A stretch of 64,000 bases of DNA from Alteromonas australica (GCF_000730385.1 NZ_CP008849.1:3410001-3474000), one strand, 5' to 3'. Positions 11,069 through 19,899 are shown, counted from the stretch's first letter. The notes: generated by a model from the sequence alone, not told the origin. Program-made: numbers and translations.

Positions 11069-12129
11069 TGTTTAAGATCCTCGATTTATACATTGCCCGC
11101 ACGCTGTTAGGCACAGTGGCCGTCACCCTCTCGGTACTCATTGGTTTAAGTGCACTCATTAAGTTTGTAGAACAACTTAGAAAAGTAGGCGAAGGCGACT
11201 ACGATATGATGGTGGCCTTCCTGTATGTATTGCTAAGTTTACCCCGAGATTTAGAACAGTTTTTCCCCATGGCAACGTTATTAGGCGGCCTTATTGGTAT
11301 GGGGGTACTGGCTAGTAACAGTGAGCTTGTGGTGATGCAAGCGGCGGGCATGAGCCGTTGGAATATTATTAATTCGGCCATGAAGTCAGCCACCTTAATG
11401 ATTTTGCTGGTGATGGCGGTAGGAGAATGGGTAACGCCCTTTAGTGAGTCGAAAGCCAAAGAAATACGAACCGAAGCCATTTCAGGGGGAAGCTTGTTTT
11501 CTTCTGATCAATTGGTTTGGGCGAAAGATGGCGAACACTTTGTCAGTATTGGGCAGGTTCTCAGCCGAGATTCATTACAAGATATTACCATTTTCGACTT
11601 CGACGACACCTTGGCTTTGGAAAGCATTACCTACGCCGCCGAAGGAAGCTTTGACGGTGATGGTTGGTGGCTTGAGGGTGTTGACGTAACGCGCTTCGGC
11701 GACAACCAAGTCACATTAGATAATCAAGCTCGTATCCGTTGGAACTCAACCCTTACCCCCGATAAGCTAGGCATTGTAGCGGTAAAACCAGAAGCGTTGT
11801 CTATTACAGGGCTAATTGACTATATCGCCTACCTTGATAACAATGACCAAGACCCTTCTCGCTACGAGCTAGCGTTATGGCGCAAGATACTTCAGCCCGT
11901 TTCAGTGGGAGTTATGCTGCTGATGGCCTTGTCGTTTATTTTCGGCCCGCTGCGTAGCGTCACCATGGGCGCTAGGGTGATTATGGGCGTATTAACCGGC
12001 TTTGGCTTTTTCATCTTAAACGAAGTATTTGGCCCTTTGAGTTTGGTGTATCAACTGCCACCTTATTTGGGCGCAATACTACCAAGCATGCTTTTTGCCG
12101 CAATTGCAGCACTGATGCTGCGAAAATAG
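11068..12129 (+). CDS. lptG: LPS export ABC transporter permease LptG
   Basis: 353 residues with the same fold as its partner LptF: helices at both ends and a periplasmic domain around residues 130-260. Typical features are the N-terminal MFKILDLYIARTLL, the segment FPMATLLGGLIGMGVLASNSELV and the C-terminal PLSLVYQLPPYLGAILPS. It begins on the last base of the lptF stop codon. The transcript probably ends at the hairpin at 12150-12170, shared with the convergent RDD gene. Confidence 0.96.
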   Translation: MFKILDLYIARTLLGTVAVTLSVLIGLSALIKFVEQLRKVGEGDYDMMVAFLYVLLSLPRDLEQFFPMATLLGGLIGMGVLASNSELVVMQAAGMSRWNIINSAMKSATLMILLVMAVGEWVTPFSESKAKEIRTEAISGGSLFSSDQLVWAKDGEHFVSIGQVLSRDSLQDITIFDFDDTLALESITYAAEGSFDGDGWWLEGVDVTRFGDNQVTLDNQARIRWNSTLTPDKLGIVAVKPEALSITGLIDYIAYLDNNDQDPSRYELALWRKILQPVSVGVMLLMALSFIFGPLRSVTMGARVIMGVLTGFGFFILNEVFGPLSLVYQLPPYLGAILPSMLFAAIAALMLRK

Positions 12130-12149
12130 CTAGTAGATTGAGGCGACAA

Positions 12150-12170
12150 CGCTAGCTTCAATCGCTAGCG
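12150..12170. terminator. Hairpin between convergent lptG and RDD gene
   Basis: Stem CGCTAGC / GCTAGCG with a 7-base loop, lying between two convergent genes. There is no T-run on either side, so it is a plausible but weak terminator. Confidence 0.45.
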
Positions 12171-12171
12171 G

Positions 12172-12759
12172 TTACCAGCTTTTATGGTCGTTCGCTTCTT
12201 TGGTCAGTTTCAACACTTCGGTTTTCGCTAAGCGGTCTTGCAGCGATTGTTTGTGCTTAAAATCGAACAGTACTAACAATGTGCCCAAACCGCCCAACGA
12301 TGCCACAAGGCGAATAAGCAAACGCGGCCAAGTCATTGGCTCTTCTACGGTGCTGTATATCCGTAAACGCCATGCTCGCATACCCAAGGTTTGCCCACCT
12401 CTTCGCCAAAACCATAAGAAAAACCCAGCTATCCACATCCCTACCCAAGTTTGAATAAGCAGTTTATAAGTCGACGAAGCCTGAATCAGGTCGGCAGGTT
12501 CAGCATAGCCTTGTAGGTCTAGCGCGCCGTTTTTCAGCATAACCACTAACGTGACTATCATCACCATCGCTGCGCACATGCCTACCGCAGTAGCCACTAG
12601 TGTGTCGTAAATCATGGCAAGCAGCCTGCGAAAAAAGCCGGCTCTCATACCCACAGGTGGGGCGTTTTCACCCTCGATGTTGTTGTTTATCGCTGTTTTT
12701 CTGCGGCCTGCAGAAGTGTGCCTATTTGATATTTTAGATGACGACTTGCTGTTTTTCAC
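12172..12759 (-). CDS. RDD family membrane protein
   Basis: 195 residues. After a Ser/Lys-rich N-terminus of about 35 residues comes the RDD signature (GFFRRLLAMIYDTLVA), then three hydrophobic segments (around 50-75, 105-125, 150-170) with the conserved GGQTLGMRAWRLRI motif between the second and third. RDD proteins are small membrane proteins of mostly unknown function; some act as ion exchangers. A gene of this type commonly sits beside lptFG in Alteromonadales relatives. It converges on lptG. Function cannot be stated beyond family. Confidence 0.85.
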   Translation of the reverse strand: MKNSKSSSKISNRHTSAGRRKTAINNNIEGENAPPVGMRAGFFRRLLAMIYDTLVATAVGMCAAMVMIVTLVVMLKNGALDLQGYAEPADLIQASSTYKLLIQTWVGMWIAGFFLWFWRRGGQTLGMRAWRLRIYSTVEEPMTWPRLLIRLVASLGGLGTLLVLFDFKHKQSLQDRLAKTEVLKLTKEANDHKSW

Positions 12760-12949
12760 ACTATTTCCGATTGAATAATCTCCTTGTTAAGTTTGACACA
12801 ACAGCTAGGGAGTATAAACATTTACTCGCATTAAAAGAGAGACATAAAACACTAATTACTGGGAATAAAACTGTCATTAGCAGCATTTTTCAATATAATT
12901 GTATTGTTATGCGGTACAAAATCCCTGGTAAGTAAAGTTAGGAAAAACT

Positions 12950-13723
12950 ATGTTAGAGGCAGGAAGTTCAAAGCAAGGTATACAGGTCATCTCACGGGCG
13001 GTAAAAGTGCTTCGCGCTTTAGAAGGTAAGCCAGACGGCTTAAGTTTAAGTGCTATTGCTAATGAAGTTGATTTACCTCGTTCAACAGTTCAGCGTATTG
13101 TAGGTGCACTCGCAACTGAGGGTTTTTTAATTTCAGCCAGTCCGACTTCACGAGTGCGCTTAGGGCCAAGTTTGGTGTCGTTAGGCTCTGCGGCAAAAGT
13201 CGATATAGACAGAGTGATCCTGCCCTACATGAAACGCCTCTCGAAAGAAATAGAGGAAACCGTGGATTTGTCGGTACAAGATGGCAATGCCATGATATTT
13301 ATTGATCAAGTTATTGCCGACTCACAAAAACTTCGCGCCGTGTCTGGTGTGGGTGATGCATTCCCTATTCATTCTTGCGCAAATGGCAAAGCCATTCTAG
13401 CCAGTAAACCTGACAACGAAGTTGCCGCCATACTGGCTAATGCCAGCTTCACAAAACTAACCCCATACACCTTGTCTGAAGCGTCTTCTTTACAACTTGA
13501 AATTGAGAAAATACGCAAAAAAGGCGTGGCCTTTGATAGAGAAGAACATTGCGAGGGAGTGTGCGCAATAGGCATTGCCATTGAAGATCCATATGGCCGC
13601 AACATTGCTATCTCTATTCCCATTCCGTCGGTAAGATTTAACAGAAATAAACGGGAAATTTCAGATAAGCTCATTGAATACAAAGCCATTATTGAAAAAG
13701 CATTGGGCGCCAGCTTGCAATAA
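12950..13723 (+). CDS. IclR family transcriptional regulator
   Basis: 257 residues. The N-terminal winged helix-turn-helix (about 12-75; LSAIANEVDLPRSTVQRIVGAL) is followed by the IclR effector-binding domain (about 90-255), including AVSGVGDAFPIHSCANGKAILA and the Cys-containing EEHCEGVCAIGIAI segment typical of the ligand pocket. AGGA stands 7-8 bases before the ATG. It converges on the minus-strand catabolic operon (13.85-19.6 kb), and IclR members usually control an adjacent catabolic set, so it probably regulates that operon and the TonB receptor divergent from it. Whether it activates or represses cannot be told. Confidence 0.9.
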   Translation: MLEAGSSKQGIQVISRAVKVLRALEGKPDGLSLSAIANEVDLPRSTVQRIVGALATEGFLISASPTSRVRLGPSLVSLGSAAKVDIDRVILPYMKRLSKEIEETVDLSVQDGNAMIFIDQVIADSQKLRAVSGVGDAFPIHSCANGKAILASKPDNEVAAILANASFTKLTPYTLSEASSLQLEIEKIRKKGVAFDREEHCEGVCAIGIAIEDPYGRNIAISIPIPSVRFNRNKREISDKLIEYKAIIEKALGASLQ

Positions 13724-13760
13724 TTTGAAGCACAATGGTTCACCGACACGGGATTATACA

Positions 13761-13783
13761 AAAGGGCACCACGTGTGCCCTTT
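13761..13783 (+). terminator. Terminator of the IclR gene
   Basis: Perfect 9-bp stem AAAGGGCAC / GTGCCCTTT with a 5-base loop, 38 bases after the IclR stop codon. Confidence 0.7.
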
Positions 13784-13809
13784 AATTTACCCAAACCCTT
13801 GGCTTAAAA

Positions 13810-13823
13810 AGGGGTTAACCCCT
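13810..13823 (-). terminator. Terminator of the catabolic operon
   Basis: Read on the minus strand: AGGGG-TTAA-CCCCT followed by a run of T, 29 bases after the stop of the last micro-gene. The stem is short but has the right composition and orientation. Confidence 0.6.
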
Positions 13824-13851
13824 ATTATCTCAGTTCTACAAATAGTCTAGG

Positions 13852-13956
13852 TTATCGATTATTTTGCTGCGCTACCCAATAGGCAGCGCAATACAATACT
13901 AAGCCAAACAGAATAATACCGCCCATCCAAAGCTTTGTGACCATATCAACACTCAT
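13852..13956 (-). CDS. Micro-protein 2, single-pass membrane, 34 residues
   Basis: A 34-residue frame starting MSVDMVTKLWMGG, with one hydrophobic helix (about residues 8-28) and a polar tail QQNNR. AGGAG lies 7-8 bases before its ATG, inside the end of the previous micro-gene, and the ATG overlaps that stop codon (ATGA). The longer frame reaching 14139 overlaps the symporter and lacks such a start, so I reject it. Position directly after a sodium symporter suggests an accessory subunit, like the small subunits known for other sodium-coupled transporters. No family is recognised. Confidence 0.7.
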   Translation of the reverse strand: MSVDMVTKLWMGGIILFGLVLYCAAYWVAQQNNR

Positions 13957-14063
13957 TTTTTCTCTCCTCGTTTGTTTATCATTGCGTGTATCACGATGAA
14001 AAACAAAGTGATGGAAGCAATGGTTACCAGTGATGTTAAAAACAACTCTGCCGCTAAGTTCAT
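13953..14063 (-). CDS. Micro-protein 1, single-pass membrane, 36 residues
   Basis: A 36-residue frame (MNLAAELFLTSLVTIAS ... NKRGEKK). One membrane helix spans about residues 6-28, followed by a positively charged end, predicting that the C-terminus stays in the cytoplasm. A perfect AGGAGG stands 4 bases before the ATG, and the gene begins 8 bases after the symporter stop. Its TGA overlaps the next ATG by four bases. Strong start signals and tight spacing support a translated gene despite its size. Likely role: subunit of the symporter (inference). Confidence 0.7.
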   Translation of the reverse strand: MNLAAELFLTSLVTIASITLFFIVIHAMINKRGEKK

Positions 14064-14071
14064 GGTACCTC

Positions 14072-15535
14072 CTAACCCGCGAATGCCATGGATTTAGGCT
14101 TCTTAGCAAATAACGCTGGGTGGCAATTTTTAGCCCCAATGTTCCCTAGTAGGGTAAACCCAAAGGCGACGATGGCCACAACGTGTGCGTTTTCGAGCAT
14201 CGTTAGGCCTAAATAAGCTTTAAGTGGTGTAAAAGACCATAGCAAGTTAACAAGCCAACTAGACAACAACACCAACTTGGCTACCCCTACACTTCTTTTC
14301 CAAAATAACCCCGCCACAATGATAAAGAAGAAAGGCACTAACCAAGCAAACAGCCAAGTAATCGCTAAAATAACGTTAGGATGGAAAAATAACGTCATCA
14401 ACGCAGCCACAAAGCCAATAGTGATAATGGTATAGCGAATGAGTTTTTTCTCTGACTCTGGAGTTAGCGCCGCTTTTAAGTGCAAGCCAACGATGTCTTT
14501 GGCGAAGATGGTAGCGGGCGCAAGGGCTGACATTGCAAAGGTAGATAACAAAGCACCTAAGAACCCTGCTTGCAGCAGCACCACTAACCAGGTAGGCAGC
14601 AAATTAATGATTAATGCCGCGCCAGCCAACTTTGGACCTAGTTGAGCAAACTCGGGAATGGTGGCTGCCGCAATACCCACCAGCACTGGGAATACACCGA
14701 ATAGACCATTAATAGGTGCGGCTATCCACAATGAACGCTGTATGGTTTTTTCATCTTTGGCAGACATCGCAGCCTGCATGCCTTGTTGATTCACGGATTG
14801 AGAAAATACCACTGAAAATATGGCAGCGAGGGCAAAACTCACGAGCAAATCAGGTTTACTGAGAATAGACAACTTAAAGGCTTCATCACGGTTTTCATAA
14901 TGTTGCACCACCCCTTCCCAACCATCAGGAAGTACATATGCGAGGTAAATACCCGCCGTAATGACCGCCACATACATCACCACCGCATTGACCAAATTCA
15001 CCCACATGGTTTGCTTTATTCCGCCCATGCAAACATAGGCGGTACCAATGGCTGCCCCAATCACTGCGCTCCAGCCTAGTGGCCAGCCAGACATGGCGGA
15101 AATGCCAATACCCAGTGTTTGGGCTTCAAGCGTGACCAAACCAAACACCACCATAGCGGCAACGCAGGCGGTATAAATTCGTAATTTTTTGTTGTACAAC
15201 TTACCGATAAGTTCAGGGATAGTGGCCGTGCCTGTTCGACGAATCCAGCGCCCTGTACCTAAGCAGATCACGCATAATAGTATGGTATGTGCGAAGCAAA
15301 ACCAAAGCGCCACAGCCCCCAGAGAAAATGACATTTCCATTAGGCCGTAAACATGTGCAGACCCTAAATAGGTAATGGCAATCGTGACTGAGAACATGGC
15401 CACGCCCGCATTACGCCCACCTAGCGCCATATCCGTTACTTGCTGTTGTTGTGACGTCCGCCAGCTGAGATATTTGCCAATCCCACCGATGACGATAATA
15501 TTGTACGCAAGCACCAGTACTAAAATGGTATTCAT
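14072..15535 (-). CDS. Sodium:solute symporter (SSS family)
   Basis: 487 residues with about 13 hydrophobic helices. Conserved SSS features are seen: an N-terminal helix, DMALGGRNAGVAMFSVTIAITYLGSAH, GTATIPELIGKLYNKKLR, and the region around YVCMGGIKQTMWVNLVNAVVMY. It should import an organic solute with sodium across the inner membrane. GAGGT stands about 5 bases before the ATG. It lies downstream of the enzymes of the operon and upstream of two micro-proteins. The substrate is presumably the compound degraded by the operon, or a product released in the periplasm after entry through the TonB receptor; its identity is unknown. Confidence 0.88.
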   Translation of the reverse strand: MNTILVLVLAYNIIVIGGIGKYLSWRTSQQQQVTDMALGGRNAGVAMFSVTIAITYLGSAHVYGLMEMSFSLGAVALWFCFAHTILLCVICLGTGRWIRRTGTATIPELIGKLYNKKLRIYTACVAAMVVFGLVTLEAQTLGIGISAMSGWPLGWSAVIGAAIGTAYVCMGGIKQTMWVNLVNAVVMYVAVITAGIYLAYVLPDGWEGVVQHYENRDEAFKLSILSKPDLLVSFALAAIFSVVFSQSVNQQGMQAAMSAKDEKTIQRSLWIAAPINGLFGVFPVLVGIAAATIPEFAQLGPKLAGAALIINLLPTWLVVLLQAGFLGALLSTFAMSALAPATIFAKDIVGLHLKAALTPESEKKLIRYTIITIGFVAALMTLFFHPNVILAITWLFAWLVPFFFIIVAGLFWKRSVGVAKLVLLSSWLVNLLWSFTPLKAYLGLTMLENAHVVAIVAFGFTLLGNIGAKNCHPALFAKKPKSMAFAG

Positions 15536-15590
15536 GGTGACCTCTTATTTCTCTTCTTATCAACTCAAGGTTATGACGTTAGCGCACCCA

Positions 15591-16406
15591 TTACCCGGCA
15601 GTGCATCCACCATCAACATAAATAACTTGGCCGTTGATAAAGTTCGATGCGGAAGCTGACAACATCATCACTAACCCTACCATATCTTTCGTTTCAGCCA
15701 CCCTTCCCATAGGAAGCCGAGCTAAAAAGGGCGCAATTCTATCTGGGTCTTCACAGATTTCTTGTGTTAACGGCGACTTGATTAATGTTGGCGCTATGGC
15801 GTTGATATTAATAGCAAAGCCTTCTTTTACACCTTTTATCGACCATTCTGTTGCTAACTGCTTCGTTAAATTATCTATGGCAGCTTTAGACGCCGCATAA
15901 GCGGTATAGCCATCAGGGTGACCACAAAAACCACGTACTGATGAAGTATTCACAATTTTGCCGTGTCCTTGCTTCATAAAATACTTACCGAACTCTTGGC
16001 AAGGTATCAGTGTCCCTGTCACATTGACCGACATAACATGTTCAAATTTATCCTCAGGCATTGCTTCTGCAGGTGCCCTAAACGCCATTCCGGCGTTATT
16101 AATCAACACGTCGATGTGCCCATACTTGCGATCAATTTCACCCACCAAGCGACTAATAGATGTTCGGTCTGTTACATCACTACTGTAAGCCACACAACTT
16201 CCCTCAGTGCCTTGCGTTGACGCCACCACCTCATCTAACGTGGATGAGTTGCGGGCGGTCACGATGACATGAGCACCGTGTAATGCAAAAGTGCGAGCAT
16301 AAGCGGCACCTAACGTGCCATTACCACCAGTAATCACCACTACTTTGTCTTTCACATTGAATAAATTGAGAGCAAAATCATCACTCCAAGAATCTGTCAT
16401 AGCCAT
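15591..16406 (-). CDS. Short-chain dehydrogenase/reductase
   Basis: 271 residues. Start chosen at ATG 16406 because GAGGA lies 6 bases upstream; a start at 16430 has no such site. It is a classical SDR: nucleotide-binding TGGNGTLG near the N-terminus, NNAG, the catalytic Ser in VNTSSVRG, and the YTAYAASK catalytic pair. The C-terminal INGQVIYVDGG is typical. It should oxidise or reduce an alcohol/ketone with NAD(P)(H). In this operon it could give the keto acid used by BKACE or process another part of the substrate. Substrate unknown. Confidence 0.88.
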   Translation of the reverse strand: MAMTDSWSDDFALNLFNVKDKVVVITGGNGTLGAAYARTFALHGAHVIVTARNSSTLDEVVASTQGTEGSCVAYSSDVTDRTSISRLVGEIDRKYGHIDVLINNAGMAFRAPAEAMPEDKFEHVMSVNVTGTLIPCQEFGKYFMKQGHGKIVNTSSVRGFCGHPDGYTAYAASKAAIDNLTKQLATEWSIKGVKEGFAININAIAPTLIKSPLTQEICEDPDRIAPFLARLPMGRVAETKDMVGLVMMLSASASNFINGQVIYVDGGCTAG

Positions 16407-16457
16407 GGGCTGTCCTCTACTCATTTTCACAGGTTAGTTGGTAACATCTTCACCAAA

Positions 16458-16814
16458 TTAAGACGTTGAAAATGTCACCAACACAGTGGCAACGCGATTG
16501 GTATTGTTTTTCAGCTTGCGCCCTTCATTAGGGTATATCGCCACAGAGTCGCCTGCGTGTAATACCGTAGCGTGATTCTTTTCATCAATCACCGTTAGCT
16601 CGCCGTCAATGACGTAGTACGATTTTTCGAACTCTGCGCCAAAGGTGCCTGTTTGGTATTGCATGTTGGCGCCACCATTTGGTAGGAAATAACTCAACCC
16701 TTGCCAAAATTTGGTTAACCCTGTTTCTTCTTCGCCCTGTATTTTGAGGGCAACCATGTCGAAATGGGCCGGTGGGTTGTATGGTTTTATGTCTGAAAGT
16801 GAAACAATTTTCAT
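16458..16814 (-). CDS. Cupin domain protein
   Basis: 118 residues forming a single cupin barrel. The second half has GELTVIDEKNHATVLHAGDSVAIYPNEGRKLKN, matching cupin motif spacing, but the usual His ligands are largely absent (only H82 in the core), so metal binding is doubtful. AAGGA lies close upstream of the ATG. Located between BKACE and the SDR. It may be an isomerase-like helper or a binding protein; nothing more specific can be supported. Confidence 0.75.
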   Translation of the reverse strand: MKIVSLSDIKPYNPPAHFDMVALKIQGEEETGLTKFWQGLSYFLPNGGANMQYQTGTFGAEFEKSYYVIDGELTVIDEKNHATVLHAGDSVAIYPNEGRKLKNNTNRVATVLVTFSTS

Positions 16815-16824
16815 TACCCTGTCC

Positions 16825-17757
16825 TTAAAAATCGACGTTATCTTTGCCTTTTAGCCCCAGCATAGAGCGGGTCTCTTCTGGTGTGGCTATCTCTAACGAG
16901 AACTCGGCCAGAACCCGCTTAATTTTTTCAACTTGTTGTGCGTTGCTCTGTGCCATTTGCCCCTTCCCAATGAACAAACTGTCTTCAAGACCTACACGAA
17001 CATTGCCCCCCATTAAGGCGGTTTGTGTAGAAAACGGCATTTGGTTTTTCCCCGCCGCTAATACTGACCATTGATAGTCATCCCCAAATAAACGGTCGGC
17101 AGTACTTTTCATGTACATCAGGTTTTCTTCATCCGCCCCTATTCCACCTAAAATGCCAAAGATAGTTTGAATAAAGAACGGGGGCTTCACCAAACCTCGG
17201 TCTGCAAAGTGGGCCAGGTTGTAAAGATGTCCTACGTCGTAGCATTCGTGCTCAAACTTAGTGCCGTGCTCAGACATAATCGTCATGATTTTTTCAATGT
17301 CACGAAAGGTGTTTCTAAAGATGAAATCGTCACTATTTCGTACATAATCCTCTTCCCAACTGTGCTTCCACGTTTTATAACGCGAGGCCAAGGGAAACAT
17401 TGCAAAGTTGATGCTGCCCATGTTAAGCGAGCACATTTCTGGTTTTACCTTCATTGCACACGCCAAACGCTCTTCCACAGACATGGTTGGACTACCGCCA
17501 GTAGTAAGATTAATCACCGCATCAGTGTGTTGTTTTATTTCGGGTAAAAACTGCATAAATACGTCTGGGTCGCCCGTAGGTTGGCCCGTATATGGGTCAC
17601 GCGCATGCAGGTGGATAATGGACGCACCGGCATCGGCAGCCTTTACTGACTCGTTAGCAATTTGCTTGGGGGTAATAGGCAGCGCATCAGACATAGTGGG
17701 CGTATGCATAGCCCCGGTGACAGCGCACGTTATAATAACTTTTTTGTTCTTTTTCAT
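16825..17757 (-). CDS. BKACE-family beta-keto acid cleavage enzyme (DUF849)
   Basis: 310 residues. The family condenses a beta-keto acid with acetyl-CoA, giving acetoacetate and a new CoA ester; the founder is 3-keto-5-aminohexanoate cleavage enzyme (Kce). The zinc site motif IIHLHARD (His49, His51) is present, as is the conserved GNVRVGLEDSLF that carries the third ligand Glu. GAGGAT lies 6 bases before the ATG, and the gene starts 4 bases after the dehydrogenase stop. Position directly after a hydroxyacyl-CoA dehydrogenase implies that the dehydrogenase makes the beta-keto substrate. A similar pair is used for carnitine, but the remaining genes do not match that pathway. Family firm, substrate unknown. 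Confidence 0.88.
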   Translation of the reverse strand: MKKNKKVIITCAVTGAMHTPTMSDALPITPKQIANESVKAADAGASIIHLHARDPYTGQPTGDPDVFMQFLPEIKQHTDAVINLTTGGSPTMSVEERLACAMKVKPEMCSLNMGSINFAMFPLASRYKTWKHSWEEDYVRNSDDFIFRNTFRDIEKIMTIMSEHGTKFEHECYDVGHLYNLAHFADRGLVKPPFFIQTIFGILGGIGADEENLMYMKSTADRLFGDDYQWSVLAAGKNQMPFSTQTALMGGNVRVGLEDSLFIGKGQMAQSNAQQVEKIKRVLAEFSLEIATPEETRSMLGLKGKDNVDF

Positions 17758-17761
17758 TGCT

Positions 17762-18673
17762 CTATCCTCGCTGTTTGGTCACGTTCAATAGGTAAGTATT
17801 AAGATTTTCTCTCACCTTCTGGATACTGTTGTCATCCCAAGATAAAAACCCCTGCCCCGTTTTCACTCCGAGGGTATTTTTAGCCACTCGTTGCTGTAAA
17901 ACCGGCGAAGGGGTTTTATCGGTATTTAAGCTTTGTAGAATGACGTTGTGTATATCGAGGGTGAGATCTAGCCCAATGAGGTCGGCATTTTCGATAGGGC
18001 CAAGTTGAGGCAGGCGCAGCCCAAAACTGTTCTTAACCACTACGTCCACATCCTCTGCTGTGCAAACGCCATCGTTGATGAGCGCGATGGCTTCGCGCCA
18101 CAATGCGTGCTGCATTCGATTACCTACAAATCCTGGCACATCTTTTTTCACGTGGACCGGCTTCTTACCAACGAACGTGAGCAGCGCCATCATTTTTTTA
18201 ATGACATCAGTGCTGCTTTTTTCACTTTCCACAACTTCGACTAACGGCACTAAATAAGGCGGGTTCCACCAGTGCGTACCAACCACTTGGTTTTGAAAAT
18301 CCAATCCATCGAAAATATCCTTAATAGGGATTACCGACGTGTTACTGGCAACGATGGCTGTAGACTTAATAAGGGGCTGTATTTGCTGGAATACCTCTTG
18401 TTTTAAGGAAAGCTTCTCTGGTACCGCTTCTATAATGACGTCGGCATTCGCCACTGCGGCTTCGATATCACTGACCACACTGATATATTGGGTAGCAGAG
18501 ATGTCGCCACCCATACTTTTAATGCCGTTGGTTATCTTAGATAGCGCTGTATCTCTCGCCTGTTCAAAGGGGTCAAATAAAAGCACCGACACCTTGTGGC
18601 TGGCAAATACCTGAGCTATACCGCAGCCCATCAAACCCGCCCCTAAAACAGCAACATTGGTTGACTCGAACAT
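17762..18673 (-). CDS. 3-hydroxyacyl-CoA dehydrogenase family oxidoreductase
   Basis: 303 residues. An N-terminal Rossmann fold binds NAD (VLGAGLMGCGIAQ, residues 9-21). The family middle segment EAVPEKLSLKQEVFQQI, SNTSVIPI and THWWNPPYLVPLVEVV follow, with the C-terminal helical domain from about residue 185. THWWNPP replaces the THFFNPP of fatty acid enzymes; a WWNPP form is seen in carnitine dehydrogenase-like and other members acting on free hydroxy acids. AGGA lies 7 bases before the ATG. It probably oxidises a beta-hydroxy acid to the beta-keto acid cleaved by the adjacent BKACE enzyme. Confidence 0.85.
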   Translation of the reverse strand: MFESTNVAVLGAGLMGCGIAQVFASHKVSVLLFDPFEQARDTALSKITNGIKSMGGDISATQYISVVSDIEAAVANADVIIEAVPEKLSLKQEVFQQIQPLIKSTAIVASNTSVIPIKDIFDGLDFQNQVVGTHWWNPPYLVPLVEVVESEKSSTDVIKKMMALLTFVGKKPVHVKKDVPGFVGNRMQHALWREAIALINDGVCTAEDVDVVVKNSFGLRLPQLGPIENADLIGLDLTLDIHNVILQSLNTDKTPSPVLQQRVAKNTLGVKTGQGFLSWDDNSIQKVRENLNTYLLNVTKQRG

Positions 18674-18732
18674 GGTGAAATCCTAAATAAAGTTAGTGGG
18701 AGGCGCTAACTTGCCGAACCTCCTTCAATGTT

Positions 18733-19632
18733 TTACTCGCTTTCGCCACTTTCTATTCGGAAAGAACCTGAACGGTCTATCATCGCTACAAGTCGGACAA
18801 TACAACCATCACCGCCTTTCCAACGCCACGGAAAAGCCGCAATAGTACAGCGCTTGCCTGTCACTTTATCCAACTCGCCACCGACATTTTCAATGCCGCA
18901 TATACCATTACTTAAAAGCGCACGGTGGCAAGGCTCCCAATCAGGGAAGTCATCGATAATTGCACGCCCACCAGAATGTTCTTTGTATTCTTGCTCTAAA
19001 TGAGGAATCAGTGGACCAGGACCATGAGGCCCAATTGCCGTACCTAAAGGGTGGTCAAGCGCTTGCACGTCGATACCCACCATTTTTACTTTTTTCTTAG
19101 CTAGCCACTCGCCGGCTTCTTTATAAAGGCCGGGGCCATAATGATAATATTCAGAAGAGTCTGCGTAGGTGTGATGCCACCCTGTATTAATGATAACGAT
19201 ATCGCCTTCTTGAATAGCGGGGGTTGCATTCTCCAAGTCTTCGGCCGTAATCACTTCCCATTTTTTCTTCGGAATAGACACCACAACACCTTTCCCGAAG
19301 AAACGGGGGAGCGGCATTTGATCCATAAAAGGTGTGCCTTCAACTACATGAGCTGGCGCATCTATATGTGTACCCGAGTGCATAACCGTTGTAATACGCT
19401 GAGTAAGCACACCAGATTTAGACATACCATGCAGGCGTTCAATCTTTACGTCTTCAAAATATGGCCAGCAAGGCTGCCCTAATCCCCATTCATGACTAAG
19501 GTCATAAAACTCCAGACCCGTGTCGTTATTCACATTCTCTTCTTGAATCATGCTGTCCATGTCTTGCTTCGAAATTTTATGAACTCGCTTTATGTCATTA
19601 ATCTTCATCTTGCTACCCATATTGTGATACAT
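18733..19632 (-). CDS. Cyclase-family metal-dependent hydrolase
   Basis: 299 residues if it starts at 19632; starts at 19620 or 19608 are equally possible because no clear ribosome site distinguishes them. The family motif HSGTHIDAPAH (residues 85-95) supplies the metal ligands, as in kynurenine formamidase and isatin hydrolase. A PHGPGPLIPHLEQEY segment and a C-terminal IENVGG segment are conserved in the larger members of the family. It hydrolyses an amide, lactam or lactone ring. As first gene of the operon it may open a ring to yield a hydroxy acid for the dehydrogenase. Real substrate unknown. Confidence 0.82.
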   Translation of the reverse strand: MYHNMGSKMKINDIKRVHKISKQDMDSMIQEENVNNDTGLEFYDLSHEWGLGQPCWPYFEDVKIERLHGMSKSGVLTQRITTVMHSGTHIDAPAHVVEGTPFMDQMPLPRFFGKGVVVSIPKKKWEVITAEDLENATPAIQEGDIVIINTGWHHTYADSSEYYHYGPGLYKEAGEWLAKKKVKMVGIDVQALDHPLGTAIGPHGPGPLIPHLEQEYKEHSGGRAIIDDFPDWEPCHRALLSNGICGIENVGGELDKVTGKRCTIAAFPWRWKGGDGCIVRLVAMIDRSGSFRIESGESE

Positions 19633-19724
19633 GTTAACCGCAATATGAAACTATCAACATAAAATGAACGTGTCAACAACATATTTTTTACATGAGAAAA
19701 TATGAAAAATGATAATTAACGCAA

Positions 19725-19740
19725 TAAATTCATGAATTTA
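19725..19740. promoter_or_regulatory. 16-bp perfect palindrome in divergent promoter region
   Basis: TAAATTCATGAATTTA is a perfect palindrome in the 267-base AT-rich gap between the hydrolase and TonB receptor starts. It is a candidate operator for the IclR regulator at 12950. A TTGACA hexamer also lies near 19816-19821, on the receptor side. Confidence 0.35.
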
Positions 19741-19899
19741 ATATTTAAACAATCAAAAAAAACCTTAACACCTGAAATGCAAATAACTTTTTATTTACAT
19801 TTTTAACATATTCTATTGACAGGATGGGCGAATGAGTTGTAGCGTAATTATTGAACAATACAGGTGTATCACATTGTGGTAACAACAAAGGACAAAGTA

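Noticed and set aside
13957..14139. N-terminal extension of the last micro-gene to 95 residues
   Set aside because: It overlaps the symporter end and the other micro-gene in another frame and has no ribosome site, while the 34-residue version has one.
16825..18673. Carnitine degradation, suggested by the dehydrogenase plus BKACE pair
   Set aside because: The betainyl-CoA thioesterase and glycine betaine genes are missing, and a cyclase-family hydrolase, SDR and TonB receptor are not part of that route. Left as substrate unknown.
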